From the NCBI RefSeq assembly GCF_020509005.1, contig NC_063022.1, positions 1-64,000 on the forward strand: a stretch of DNA of 64,000 bases, written 5' to 3'. The notes beneath the pieces were generated by a model, which had not been told where the DNA came from, ran no database searches, and saw only the letters and a list, made by a program, of their open reading frames with translations. Origin of the DNA: Fulvia fulva (lineage: Eukaryota > Ascomycota > Dothideomycetes > Mycosphaerellales > Mycosphaerellaceae). The first letter of the stretch is position 1, and every line of letters begins with the position of its first letter. This document shows, one piece after another, positions 46,762 to 56,057 of this stretch. The position numbers and the translations under genes are program-made.

Positions 46762-47179
46762 CTAGTTCTTCTCGGCTTCCTTTAAGCCGTCACCTGCTAT
46801 GCCGTAGTTGCTGTCGTAGGGGGCGTTGTAGACGGGGTTTGCAGTACGCTTGTCCTTCTCGGCTTCCTTTAAGCCGTCACCTGCTATGCCGTAGTTGCTG
46901 TCGTAGGGGGCGTTGTAGACGGGGTTTGCAGTACGCTTGTCCTTCTCGGCTTCCTTTAAGCCGTCACCTGCTATGCCGTAGTTGCTGTCGTAGGGGGCGT
47001 TGTAGACGGGGTTTGCAACACGCGGTAACACTCCCTCTAGCTGCTGGCCGAAGATGACTGCGGCATCTACATGCGAGACGGACTTTTAGTGAATGCTTGC
47101 CTTCATCCGATGTAGCTGCAGATCTCTTACCGCAAGCTGCGAAGGCAATCGTGGTCAAGAGCAGTTTGTGGGCGTGCAT
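46762..47179 (-). CDS. Secreted Kex2-repeat precursor, candidate RiPP (UstA-like) precursor peptide
   Basis: Exon 1 is 47131-47179 and exon 2 is 46762-47066, with a 64-nt intron (GTAAGA, CATGTAG). The product is about 117 residues. A signal peptide is visible (KLLLTTIAFAAC, cleavage expected near DAA). A short leader ends in LPR, then come three repeats of 29, 29 and 27 residues. Each contains NPVYNAPYDSNYGIAGDG followed by LKEAEKDKR, the last ending EKN. The dibasic KR is a Kex2 site, so processing in the late secretory pathway would release near-identical Tyr-rich peptides. This is the layout of UstA-type precursors of dikaritin RiPPs. The oxidase gene at 48722-49806 encodes the matching tailoring enzyme. 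A repeated-peptide pheromone or a plain KEP protein is the alternative. No known core sequence is recognised, so the product cannot be named. Confidence 0.8.
46765..47019 (-). repeat. 87-bp coding tandem repeat, two full units and one 81-bp unit
   Basis: Units are 46933-47019, 46846-46932 and 46765-46845. They are identical at the DNA level except for the first codon of unit 1 (GTT instead of ACT) and the end of unit 3, so silent sites are shared as well. This implies recent duplication or ongoing gene conversion inside the precursor gene. Confidence 0.95.
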
Positions 47180-47246
47180 TGTATTGATATATGCTTCAAA
47201 GAAGGATGTGGCAAGAACCTGATCGACGCTAGAAGAAAACCATCTC

Positions 47247-47254
47247 TTTTATAT
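47247..47254 (-). promoter_or_regulatory. TATA-like box of the precursor gene
   Basis: The minus strand reads ATATAAAA here, about 70 bases upstream of the precursor's ATG at 47179. Strength and spacing fit a core promoter element. It is seen only by motif. Confidence 0.5.
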
Positions 47255-47271
47255 CCTACAAGCCAGACGGT

Positions 47272-47439
47272 GCCATGAGTAGCTCCACTGACACTCCCTG
47301 AAGTCGTCGACAAACCTCGCAGCTCGCGCCATGGGCAGCTTCACCGATACTGCATGGAATCGTGGACATACTTCGCCGTCGGTGTCATGGGCAGCTGCAT
47401 CGACACTACCTGGAATCGTGAACAAACTTTGCCATGTTG
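47272..47439. repeat. Three degenerate 56-bp direct repeats upstream of the precursor gene
   Basis: Units at 47272-47327, 47328-47383 and 47384-47439 share the skeleton GCCATGGGCAGCT, CGACACT, TGGAATCGTG and ACAAAC/ACATAC. Units 2 and 3 are closest. The period (56) is not a multiple of three, which argues against them being part of a coding frame. They lie 93-260 bp upstream of the precursor's ATG, beyond its TATA-like box, where transcription factors would bind. Confidence 0.75.
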
Positions 47440-48721
47440 AGCCTATTCGGACCCTCGCAACTGCCCACTGGCTGCGGAATTCCACCTGTCTAGCACTGAG
47501 CAGCTGTTCCCATGTCTGCGGCAAATCTGATTCATCGACGATACCCCAGATCAAGGCATTGCACGCCATCTGGAGCCCACATGAACGCTCGTAGCTGCCT
47601 CCTGGCTTTAGAGCTCCAGCTAGTCTATTGCATGCCATTTCGCGAAAGGTAAGGCTACATGTAGAGGTTTGCAATAGCCGGTGGAAGAGTGTACAAAACA
47701 CAACGTCCCAGGGAGAGAGCGAACGCAGTGCAACTGTGCTACTACGGCCGCATCGATCACAAAGATGGTGTGATGTGTTGGTCTGATTAGATATGATCAT
47801 CTGATATGTCCGAGCTGAGCTCAGGCCCGAAGATTGTACTTTAGCGTTGGTCTACCGCTGATTTATCTGGGCCAGAACGAGGGCCACAAACTCAATCTGT
47901 GACTTCGCCGGGGGGTTCTTGACTTCCAAGTTAGAACTACTCATGCACCAATCTGTGTGTCCTGCGACTGCGCATCCAGCCTCATCTTGCTGCTGCGGCT
48001 GGTATCAGCCCACAAGACCCACGACACAATTTCCAGCGCCCAACGTTACAAACGTCGAACAGGTGATCGCGAACTCGTAATCCGTTTAACTTTGGCAGGA
48101 TACAACGACACGACCTCCACGTGGTCGGTCGACGACATATTGCATTCTCGAAACATGGTCGGTCCCGATCATACGAAGCGGTGGGAACACGTCCTCTCTG
48201 GCGTTGGGAAGCTCTGGTCACAAGTATGGCTCGATCCGAACTCTGATAAAGAGGATTGAGCTCACCGCCGTGGATCGAGCGATGGCTTCGCTACCGTCCA
48301 GCGCCGAACTTTGCCCCCACACATGAGTTGTCAAAAGGCCCATGGCAGACGTGGTGCCACATAGGGTCACTGACTCCTCCGCCAGACCAATCTCTACAAC
48401 GAGTCGATGGACAAGGGAGGTCGATTTAAGCGCAGCTCGGGGATCTACCAGGCTTATCAGATGCTGGAGCTTGAGGAGCTAGTGTATATGGGTAAGCATC
48501 ATAGCTCTAGGAGGTTGGACATTGTCAACTGCCGACAGACTCAGCAATAGCCGCGTGGGAGGCCTGAGAGCTTTTGTGACAACAAGTGGGTTGCACATAC
48601 CCTTTGCTGGACCACCGACTGACAGACCGCAGCGCACTTTCGACGAGCAAACACTTGCATGATCACAGCACCTGCGTTAAACATTACCTCTCCCTCTGGA
48701 CGCTGTGCACATCACCACGAC
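47440..48721. other. Intergenic region between precursor and oxidase genes
   Basis: No gene is certain here. A minus-strand frame (47249-47800) contains LPQTWEQLLSARQVEFRSQW but overlaps the out-of-phase 56-bp repeats. A plus-strand frame (47957-48259) and the adjoining stretch at 48400-48490 (a coherent KRSSGIYQAYQMLELEELVY) could be a relic of a lost gene. The interval would hold the divergent promoters of both RiPP genes. Confidence 0.4.
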
Positions 48722-49806
48722 ATGTCTGAGCCCGAAAAGCACCAGAGCAAACAGAGTCTGGTCTCAGACACTGACACAGACGTCGAGGACCGCGACAGCC
48801 ACCTCCAACACTATCGGCCCCGTTCCCGCCCAAGGCCTTTCTGGCGGCGGCTATGGCTGGACTCACTATTCTTTGTGGCCATCTTCCTCGCCACTCGAGC
48901 CTACTACGTACATCCGTCATGGAACAAACGTCTCGAAATGGCAGATGTGTATTGTAAGTTGCAGCATCACTACCACGCCCTTGTATCGTGCGAATCGCTG
49001 ATCATGAAACAGCTCCCCTATATCGAGACTTCGACCAACTTCACGTCGACCAGGTCTTAACTGGCGAGGAGCTCTGGTCCAATGGGAGCAATCCATACCG
49101 CCAAGACCCATCACCTGCCGTAGACGATGCATGGCATAAACTCAGTCATCCGAAATATATGCTCGTGACGGAGGAGGAACTCATCAAGATGGGAAAGCCG
49201 ATCGAGCCCGTTGTACGATGGCCCGACGAACCTGACAAGTTCCTCATGCACCTGAATGGTCCTCATGTAATGCACTGTCTGGATGTGCTCCGTAGGAACG
49301 CATATCACAATTTCCCGCATTATCAGTATGGCACCTCACAGCTGTCTTGAGGCCAACCTACTTGCTAACACAATCTGTAGCAAGGATGACGAGACCCTGA
49401 ACGCCATCCACTGGACCCACTGGGGGCATTGTCTTGAGATCATCCGCCAAGAACTGCACTGCAGACCCTCCATGCATCTGAACAGCATGGTCTGGCAAGA
49501 GGGCCAGGAAGTCTTCTACCCGGATTTCCACACTCAGAAGAGATGTGTACGCTGGGATGACCTTGAGGAGATGTTGTCACGGAGGATAATTCCTTTCGAG
49601 GTAAGTCGAGCTTGTTGTAGTCCTTCTGAGGATGGTGTTGACGCGTCGGCGTGCAGGACATGTTGTATGCAGCAAAGCACTACCTGAAGCCTGACGATGC
49701 GGTGCAGCGCCATACACCGGCGGAGGGATGGGAGGTGATTGATAGAAACCATGAGTGGATTACGAAGATGACTGAGAAGGGGTACAAGATTACGGGTGAC
49801 CATTGA
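48722..49806 (+). CDS. UstYa-family (DUF3328) oxidase
   Basis: Four exons: 48722-48953, 49013-49325, 49381-49600 and 49657-49806. The introns of 59, 55 and 56 nt all have GTAAGT/GTATGG donors and CAG/TAG acceptors and keep frame, giving about 304 residues. A cytosolic acidic head (SDTDTDVEDRDS) precedes one membrane helix (LWLDSLFFVAIFLATRAYYV). The lumenal domain has both family signatures: GPHVMHCLDVLRR and HWTHWGHCLEIIRQELHC, i.e. two HxxHC motifs. UstYa-type enzymes carry out oxidative cyclisation, halogenation or related steps on fungal RiPPs. The lumenal position would let it meet the secreted precursor encoded 1.5 kb away on the other strand. The start is the ATG just before SEPEKHQSKQ; an upstream in-frame ATG lies at 48659. 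Confidence 0.9.
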
Positions 49807-50076
49807 TCTGGAGCCAGGAGGCGGCGCTGACGAAGTTTCTCATGGTAGTCAATGAGTGTGGACCTAGTAGCCAACACGCCATAAAGTCGCCTCTACTACC
49901 TCGACGCATGCTTGCTCGCCGGAAGCTCCAGTGTCCTGAGCATATGTCTTCAGCCCGGACAAGACGTCTGGAACAATTGAAAACGCAGCACCTCTTCGAT
50001 CCCCATCCGTGCATCAAGTAAGCACATTGTGTGCTTTCGCTGGTATCATAGCCTCATTCGCCTCCTCGCAATTCAG
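49807..50076. other. Short convergent intergenic region
   Basis: The oxidase gene and the next minus-strand gene converge here. No gene or repeat is seen in these 270 bases. Confidence 0.6.
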
Positions 50077-51414
50077 CTAGGCTGACCCCGCCTGCAGCCT
50101 CCCAACTTCTTCCATCCTCTCGAAGATCTCAGCTTGCAGGACAGCGATCCTGGCTTGATCCCTGGCTGACAAGTCTGGTGTGTTCTTGGGCTGGTACTGC
50201 GGCAATTCTTCGTCGTCATTGAGCTTTTGGACTTCTGGATCATTCTGCTTGTTTGCTCCCTGTAGACCAGGGATGGTGAAAGCCATGGGTGTCGCCTGAG
50301 AGCCTGGCAACTGAAGGCGATGGGCGGTACTGCGAGGCTGTGTTGGTGAAGTAGTTCTCGTCTCGACGTCTCCTCCGGCCAGTTGGGCTTCTGGAGCTTT
50401 CTGTGTCTTCGCCCTCTTCGTAGGAGGCTGAAGATCACGAGCGGCAGTGGAGGCATTGCCAACCTCCGGACTTGCCGATGGAAGGGTTTTCGAGGAGGCA
50501 GACTGCTTCGAGGAAGTAGTTGTTGCCTTCGAAACACCACTTGCCGTTGGTGGCACAGTCTTTTCTCGAGCCTTGTTCTTAGCCCGCTCCTCTTGCTGGC
50601 GACTGCGGCGACCATCGTTACAACCGCCACTGGGAGGCTTGTCTTGCGCTTTGAATCCATGGGCGCGCAACTTTGTCCGTGCGTCCCGGATCTCCTTGCA
50701 TTTGGCGTCGTATTCGGCTTTGTCGGGGTGAAGGAACTCCAGCGCCTTCTGCCAGCGCTTGCTGACGGCGTGGGTCGAGATGGTTCGGAGGTTGAGGCGC
50801 TCATACAGCGCGTTGAATCTTCTCCAGAGCTCATTGTGGACGACGTGAGGAGCGATGCGAAGCATCAGGGTTCCGCAGAGGTCATCGGGGTGGACCTTGC
50901 CTGAGAGCAGCTCGAAGACGCTAAGGCTTGCGAAATGCTCGAGGTGTTCGTTATCCCAAGCGAAGTCGGATCCTTTGTGTGAGGTGGCATCAGGTACGGA
51001 CAGATTGGCAGGGAGATGGGGCAGTCGTTTGCTGGCGTTCGCCGGCATGCCATCCTCTGCTTCACCTTCGCCGGGAAGGGAGCTCTGATGCTGTCAGACG
51101 TAAGGTCGTTAGTTATAGTTTTGGAAACCAACAGATTTGATCTAATGGTTGGCTGTGCGAAGAACAGTGATACAAAGCGTCAGTACGTTCCTGTGCTGCA
51201 TTGACTCCCCCTCGTCGTCTTCGTCGTCTTCGTCATCCTCGTCGTTGCAGAGGTCGATCACATCCACCTTCGAAGCGCTTCCAGAAAATATCACGTTTGC
51301 TGCCGAGTCTGAGGAGCGCTCGTCATCAGAGTCCTCAGCGTAGTCAATCTCCCCCAAATCCTCGCGTTGCCCCTCGATCACCATCTCATTCGCGACCAGA
51401 GTCAGATCAACCAC
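50077..51414 (-). CDS. Uncharacterised nuclear-like protein, paralogue A
   Basis: Exon 1 (51187-51414) and exon 2 (50077-51084) join across a 102-nt intron (GTACTG to CATCAG), giving about 411 residues. The N-terminus is very acidic (NDEDDEDDEDDEGES). A core of about 130 residues has ELLSGKVHPDDLCGTLMLRI, then THAVSKRWQKALEFLHPDKA and KCKEIRDARTKLRA. A basic Ser/Thr/Ala-rich linker follows (nuclear localisation-like PPTKRAKTQKAP), then a C-terminal coiled coil (ARIAVLQAEIFERMEEVGRL). The same core is found in the next gene. I recognise no named family. The composition suggests a nuclear or chromatin-associated role, but that is inference. Confidence 0.65.
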
Positions 51415-52777
51415 TTCTGTTATCTCATCTGGGCTTGCGCTGTCCTGAGATATGATCGCGGATGTCGAGAGGCGATCCGTGACGTGACGATGATTGTATT
51501 ATGCTTCTTGGAGCGCGGTACAGATACTACGCGGCACACGGATGCCAAGTAAGCAGAAGTCGAAGGCGGCGATCGGTGAATGAAAGCGTCGCGTCATCGT
51601 TGGACGACAGCTGTTGCTTAGCAGTTCGTGCACGCATTGATCGCAGGTACCAAGCACTGTTCGTGGCCGGCCATAAGTAATCATCTCCTGCCAACCTGTT
51701 TCGTCCTCTTGACAACTGTGCCAATTGCCCATGCAATGCCCAAGGCAGGCAAAACGGCACTTGACGTTCGCGCTTCTTGCCTCGGATTGACCACCAATCA
51801 ACGACATAGCATCCGCACCCCAGTTTGGTCCTTTATGACTCGGTTCGATGTCTCATATGTAGAAATCACCAGTCCCCTGATATCATCTCCTCTATGAAGG
51901 TAGCAGCCGCGTCTTGCTTACAAGGTCGACATTTTGTCACAACAGAGAGACGTTGCATCTCAATGTTTAGAGGCATCGCAATGATGCTGTTGTGGTCAAG
52001 TTGATGCAGCGATCAGGCGTGGGCTCACGTATTGCCTCGACGGTAGAGGTTTACGGGCCGTACGGGCTTACGCAGGCCGCCCGACCTCATCTAGACCATC
52101 AGCAGATCACTCTCTGGAGCCATGAACTCGAGACTTGTTATGTACTCATCGGAGTACGTCGCAGACCACGCAAGATGGATATTGACCGTTAGGTTATCTA
52201 GCGCTAAACGGCATCGCAGAAAATCTCAACACCTACTACCCTCTTGAACTCATCGGCTGCGGTCAGACAGCCCTCTGATCCAATGATGTTCTAGCAATTT
52301 GGCACACAGGAACAACATGCCCGAGCCTTTTGAGATAGTTGTTCACGTCTTACAGTAATCTCACGATCACGTCACTAGCCATTCGTTCCTAGCTTATCCA
52401 CGTGCTCAAAGTCTCGCGAATGTGCTCGAGACATCGACGACAATGTGTCTAATTGTGCCAACACTAGCAGAACAGTCTCCGGGGCGGGTCTTGCAATCAC
52501 TTCAGGCAAGTCCCATGCTGAACAGAGTCTGACGGGACATGTCATCCTCATCTCTGCCAGAGACTACACCTGTTTGTATCTTCTATCTATTAGCTACTAG
52601 CGTATGCTGTCCTTTCGCCTGGCGTCATGAGTTGCGGGTCTCCTGATGATGGTTTCCAGGCCACCAGCGTGTCGTCCAGCCCAAGTCTTGGGACTTTTGC
52701 AAAACTTAATAACGCCCTGTCAATATCTTGTAGTCGTGTGAGGAATCATCCGCTGTTGGTCGAGATTGGGAAGCCAA
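51415..52777. other. Gene-free 1.36 kb between the two paralogues
   Basis: No gene was recognised. Short frames on both strands lack protein-like character. The region lies between the 5' end of paralogue A and the 3' end of paralogue B, which are both on the minus strand. Confidence 0.5.
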
Positions 52778-54358
52778 TCATGAGCTCTTCCTCTCCAGCT
52801 GCCTCAGTTCGGCCGCCTCTGCATTATCGCTTGAGATACTGGCAATGTCTGTTGCTATCCTAGCAGACTTTCTCGCGATCCTGCCCTCAAGGAAAATGAT
52901 TCTGGCTTTCCTGGCGGCCGACAGATTGGCAGCGATGCTGATTGAAGGTTGTCCCTGTGGTAGTGAGTTGGCGGTATTGGTGGCGTTGATGGTGTTGGTG
53001 GTGGTGTTGGTGGTGAGGGTGGCGTTGTTGGTACTGGCGGCGCGAACGATTTTGACGTTGTTGTCAGCCTGGATGACATCGATCTGTTGAGCTTGGGCTG
53101 GACTGTCCGGCTCATTTCCCTCCTTAACCGCCGTGATCTGGCCGCCGGACTCTGACACGATGTCGATGCTCTCATCTTCCTGATCCTCCATGATATGGTC
53201 TTCGCAAGTGGCAGGGCTCTCGCCTGGAGTGGCTGGAGCAGAGGTAATGGAGCTTGGAGTAGTAGCTGGAGAGGGTGTCGTAACAGAAAAGCGCGGCGCC
53301 ACGCGGATGGTCTTTCGAAAGTCTTTGATCTCCTGCTTCTTGTTGTTGTACTCGGTCTGGTCAGGATACCTCTCCTTAAGTAGCACAGTCCAGCGCTTGG
53401 TTATTGCTGAGCTCGAAAGGGGCTTCTTCTTCTTCTCGCCATCCACAAGTGCGTACAGCTCGTTAATTCTGTCCTCGAGCTGACTGTGGGTGAACTGCTT
53501 GACGAGTCGGTCCAACATCAAAGTGCCACAGAGACCATTGGGGTGGAGTGCACCGGAGAGCAGTTGGACGCTGTCGATGTGCTCGAAGTTCGAAAGATTT
53601 TTCCAGCGATGTGCGGATTCACCCTTGTGCTTGGTGGGCTCGGGGATCTTGAGATCGGTGGGTAGTGGTGGTAGTTGGATGTAGGCAGGCTGCTGGGACG
53701 CAGTAGTGGAAGCACCACCAGACTATCGACGCGAACATGTTAGCTATGCTTAAAGAAAACACCACGTAATGCCTAGGCAACTGGTAGTGGTGTGCAGAAA
53801 GTTCGCGAAGCGCTCGCACGATACCATCTCTTTGTCGCGTACCTGTGTTGGTGGAAATGAAATGTCGTCCTCGTTGGCCTCGTCTGCATCGTCGCCTTCG
53901 TCTTCTTCGTCCTCGCTGAGCTGGTTATCGCTGAGGTGGTTATCGACCGCCTCCGCGTCGCTTTGTGAAGTTGACGGCGCCAACTGCTGCTCCTCTGAAT
54001 CGTCCTGGTCCTCGTTCTCATTCTCGTCCATCTCCCCGGCCTCATCTGCATCGTCGTGGTTGTCGTGGTGGACACTGTCATCACCCTCGTCGCTTCCGTA
54101 CTCATTCATCTCGGCGTCCCTCATCTCCGTATCGTCTTGAGGCGCAGATCGTCCTGCCTGGCCGGAGTCGTCTGCTTGCAAGAACGCTACTCGCTCCCCG
54201 TTGCCGAAGCTCACAGTCACCATGCCGTTGTGTACCTCAGCGCGTTGCATGACTGTTGTATCTGCAGTTTGTTGGGTGGTTGTGGTGGTCGTTGTTCGAG
54301 GTGGAGCTGAATCAGTCCTGTTCCAGCAGTCTAAATAGTCGCCTCTCGGCTTTGCCAC
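52778..54358 (-). CDS. Uncharacterised nuclear-like protein, paralogue B
   Basis: Exon 1 (53843-54358) and exon 2 (52778-53722) join across a 120-nt intron (GTACGC, branch-like GCTAAC, GATAG), giving about 486 residues. The order is as in paralogue A: an acidic N-terminus (SDNQLSEDEEDEGDDADEAN), then VQLLSGALHPNGLCGTLMLD, then SSAITKRWTVLLKERYPDQT and YNNKKQEIKDFRKTIRVA, a Ser/Thr/Asn-rich linker and a C-terminal coiled coil (ARIIFLEGRIARKSARIATD). The shared block HPxxLCGTLML and the RWxxxLxxxxPD-EY-KxxEIxDxR pattern make the two genes tandem duplicates, now well diverged. The function is unknown. Confidence 0.65.
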
Positions 54359-54706
54359 CTAAGCCATGAGCACAGATCAACCTGTGAATGAGTCCTCAGT
54401 GAGCCCGCGCACGCGCGGCTCGGACATCGCTGTTTTCTTCAGGTTCGACGGGGCGTGATCGTGTAGCAGGGAGAGCAGAGCCATTTCGGGAGTTGACCGC
54501 GCCCTCGCCAGCGAGCGACCGTTGTGACATGGAACAACAGCTTCCGGCCCGTAGCCGCCATCCTTGCCACCATGTGAAGCCAAGCTTTAACGTCGAACAC
54601 AATTCCAACTTCACCTCGATCATCAATCCTACGCGAGCTTCGTTCCTACACACCACTCTTTCCTCCATACCACTCATCGACTCAAACAGATAGCAGTCCA
54701 GACAGC
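54359..54706. other. Divergent intergenic region
   Basis: This 348-bp region lies between paralogue B and the F-box-like gene and carries pyrimidine-rich stretches near 54640-54680, as expected upstream of the plus-strand start. Nothing else is seen. Confidence 0.5.
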
Positions 54707-55539
54707 ATGTCGCTCTCCAAGCCCTGCCGCCTCCTCGCCATCCCGCCCGAGCTTCGTAACCACATCTACAGCCTCCTCCTCTCCTCATCCACCACCATCA
54801 GAGTGACACACGAGGGGATCACCAGGCCGCGGCCATGCAAGCTCGTCTTCCCGAACGAAGACCCCAGCCACCAGACCACGAACATCATCGCCACGAACCG
54901 CCAAGTGCAGCAAGAAGCGGCGGCAATCCTCTATGGCAACAATACCTTTCTCTTCGTGTCAACAAGAGCGTTGACGGTCTTCCTAGCGCATGTCAGCCGC
55001 TCAGCGCGCTGTCTCAGATCCGTCACACTTGACGCGCTTGACTGCGAGCGTGATGTACTCCGCTTTTCGGCAAACATGCTCACGCAAGTAACCGCACTTT
55101 CTTGCTTGACTATCAGAGTATCGCGATACTATCCAGATGAGGCGCCAGAAATTGCTTCAGGTATGTCTCTCAATACCTGTAGATGCCATAACCAGGGCGT
55201 GAGCGAGATGTCTCAAAATGACCCACACCTACCATGTCACCAACGCACAAATCTCGATCGCAGCTAACACACTTCTGCTCGTAAGACCTTCTGCCACTTG
55301 TACGGACGCTTTACAACGCACGCATGCAGAGCAAAATCACAGATATCCTGGAGATCATCAAGATCGTGCCTGACGGTGAAGAGACGCAGTTGGTCAGGAT
55401 CGATGTAAAGACCGCAGTTGGTATTGAGCTAAGCACATCCAAAGACCAGAAGTTCAAGGCGTGGGTAGACGACATCAAGACTCATTTGGCGGAGATAGTG
55501 GCGGATGAGAATGGCGATGGCGTGGTAAGTATGAAGTGA
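54707..55539 (+). CDS. F-box-like fungal protein
   Basis: Exon 1 (54707-55160) and exon 2 (55286-55539) join across a 125-nt intron (GTATGT to CGTAAG) and keep frame, giving about 235 residues. LLAIPPELRNHIYSLLLSSS near residue 9 is followed by NIIATNRQVQQEAAAILYGN and NTFLFVSTRALTVFL, the standard layout of the small F-box-like proteins of Dothideomycetes. The C-terminal exon has helical, charged sequence (MQSKITDILEIIKIVPDGEE). It has no catalytic motif and no known function. The splice donor GTAAGT just before the stop hints at a further alternative 3' exon. Confidence 0.65.
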
Positions 55540-56057
55540 GCCCATGATCTTCTTCGTTATCAGCGGCGGGTGACAGTGCAGCGAGCAATACAGTAGAGCA
55601 GAGAGCATGGGTGGAAGCAGTGTTTCTGGGCTGCTTCCCTACAAGGATCGTGCTTCGGGACGTTCAGAGGCAGGGAACAATATCGGCAATGGTGGAATGC
55701 ATGGACCGCATGGAGAGAGCGTGGCTTTGGGGCACATGCCTACGAACTGCACGCGAGGCGCATAGCACTTGAAACATCCATCTCTTACTTGATCGCATGC
55801 ATCGCCATCTCCTGTGCTGACGGTGGCAGGAGGCCTGACGCCTTGGCGAGGACGAAGCTGAGTCCGATGCGAGCTGCAGGTACAGCGTCACATACTCGAA
55901 ACGGTGTGTCGGCCACTCCGAGGAGCCAGATGGAGCTCACTATACTATTCAAGCCCGCAAAAGGGTCTGGACGAATTTGGCCCGGGGTCACCAAACTTCA
56001 AGATTCCATAGCAATACACCACCACCACCTTGTTTCTCTATATACAGCAGTCCTATC
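55540..56057. other. Intergenic region before the repeat block
   Basis: I see no gene in these 518 bases. Overlapping frames on both strands at 55785-55994 (RPDPFAGLNSIVSSIWLLGV on minus) are not convincing. Confidence 0.4.

Noticed and set aside
46653..47057. Plus-strand 134-codon frame with three Arg/Cys-rich repeats
   Set aside because: It is the exact antisense of the precursor repeats, has no signal peptide or domain, and gains its repeats only from the coding strand.
46762..47179. Alpha-factor-type pheromone precursor
   Set aside because: Repeats and KR sites fit, but the peptide has none of the Trp/Pro-Gly features of ascomycete alpha-pheromones, and a UstYa gene lies next to it.
47249..47800. 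Minus-strand 183-codon frame between the RiPP genes
   Set aside because: Its C-terminal third is made of 56-bp repeats out of phase with codons, and no family motif is seen. It may still be a relic in its N-terminal part.
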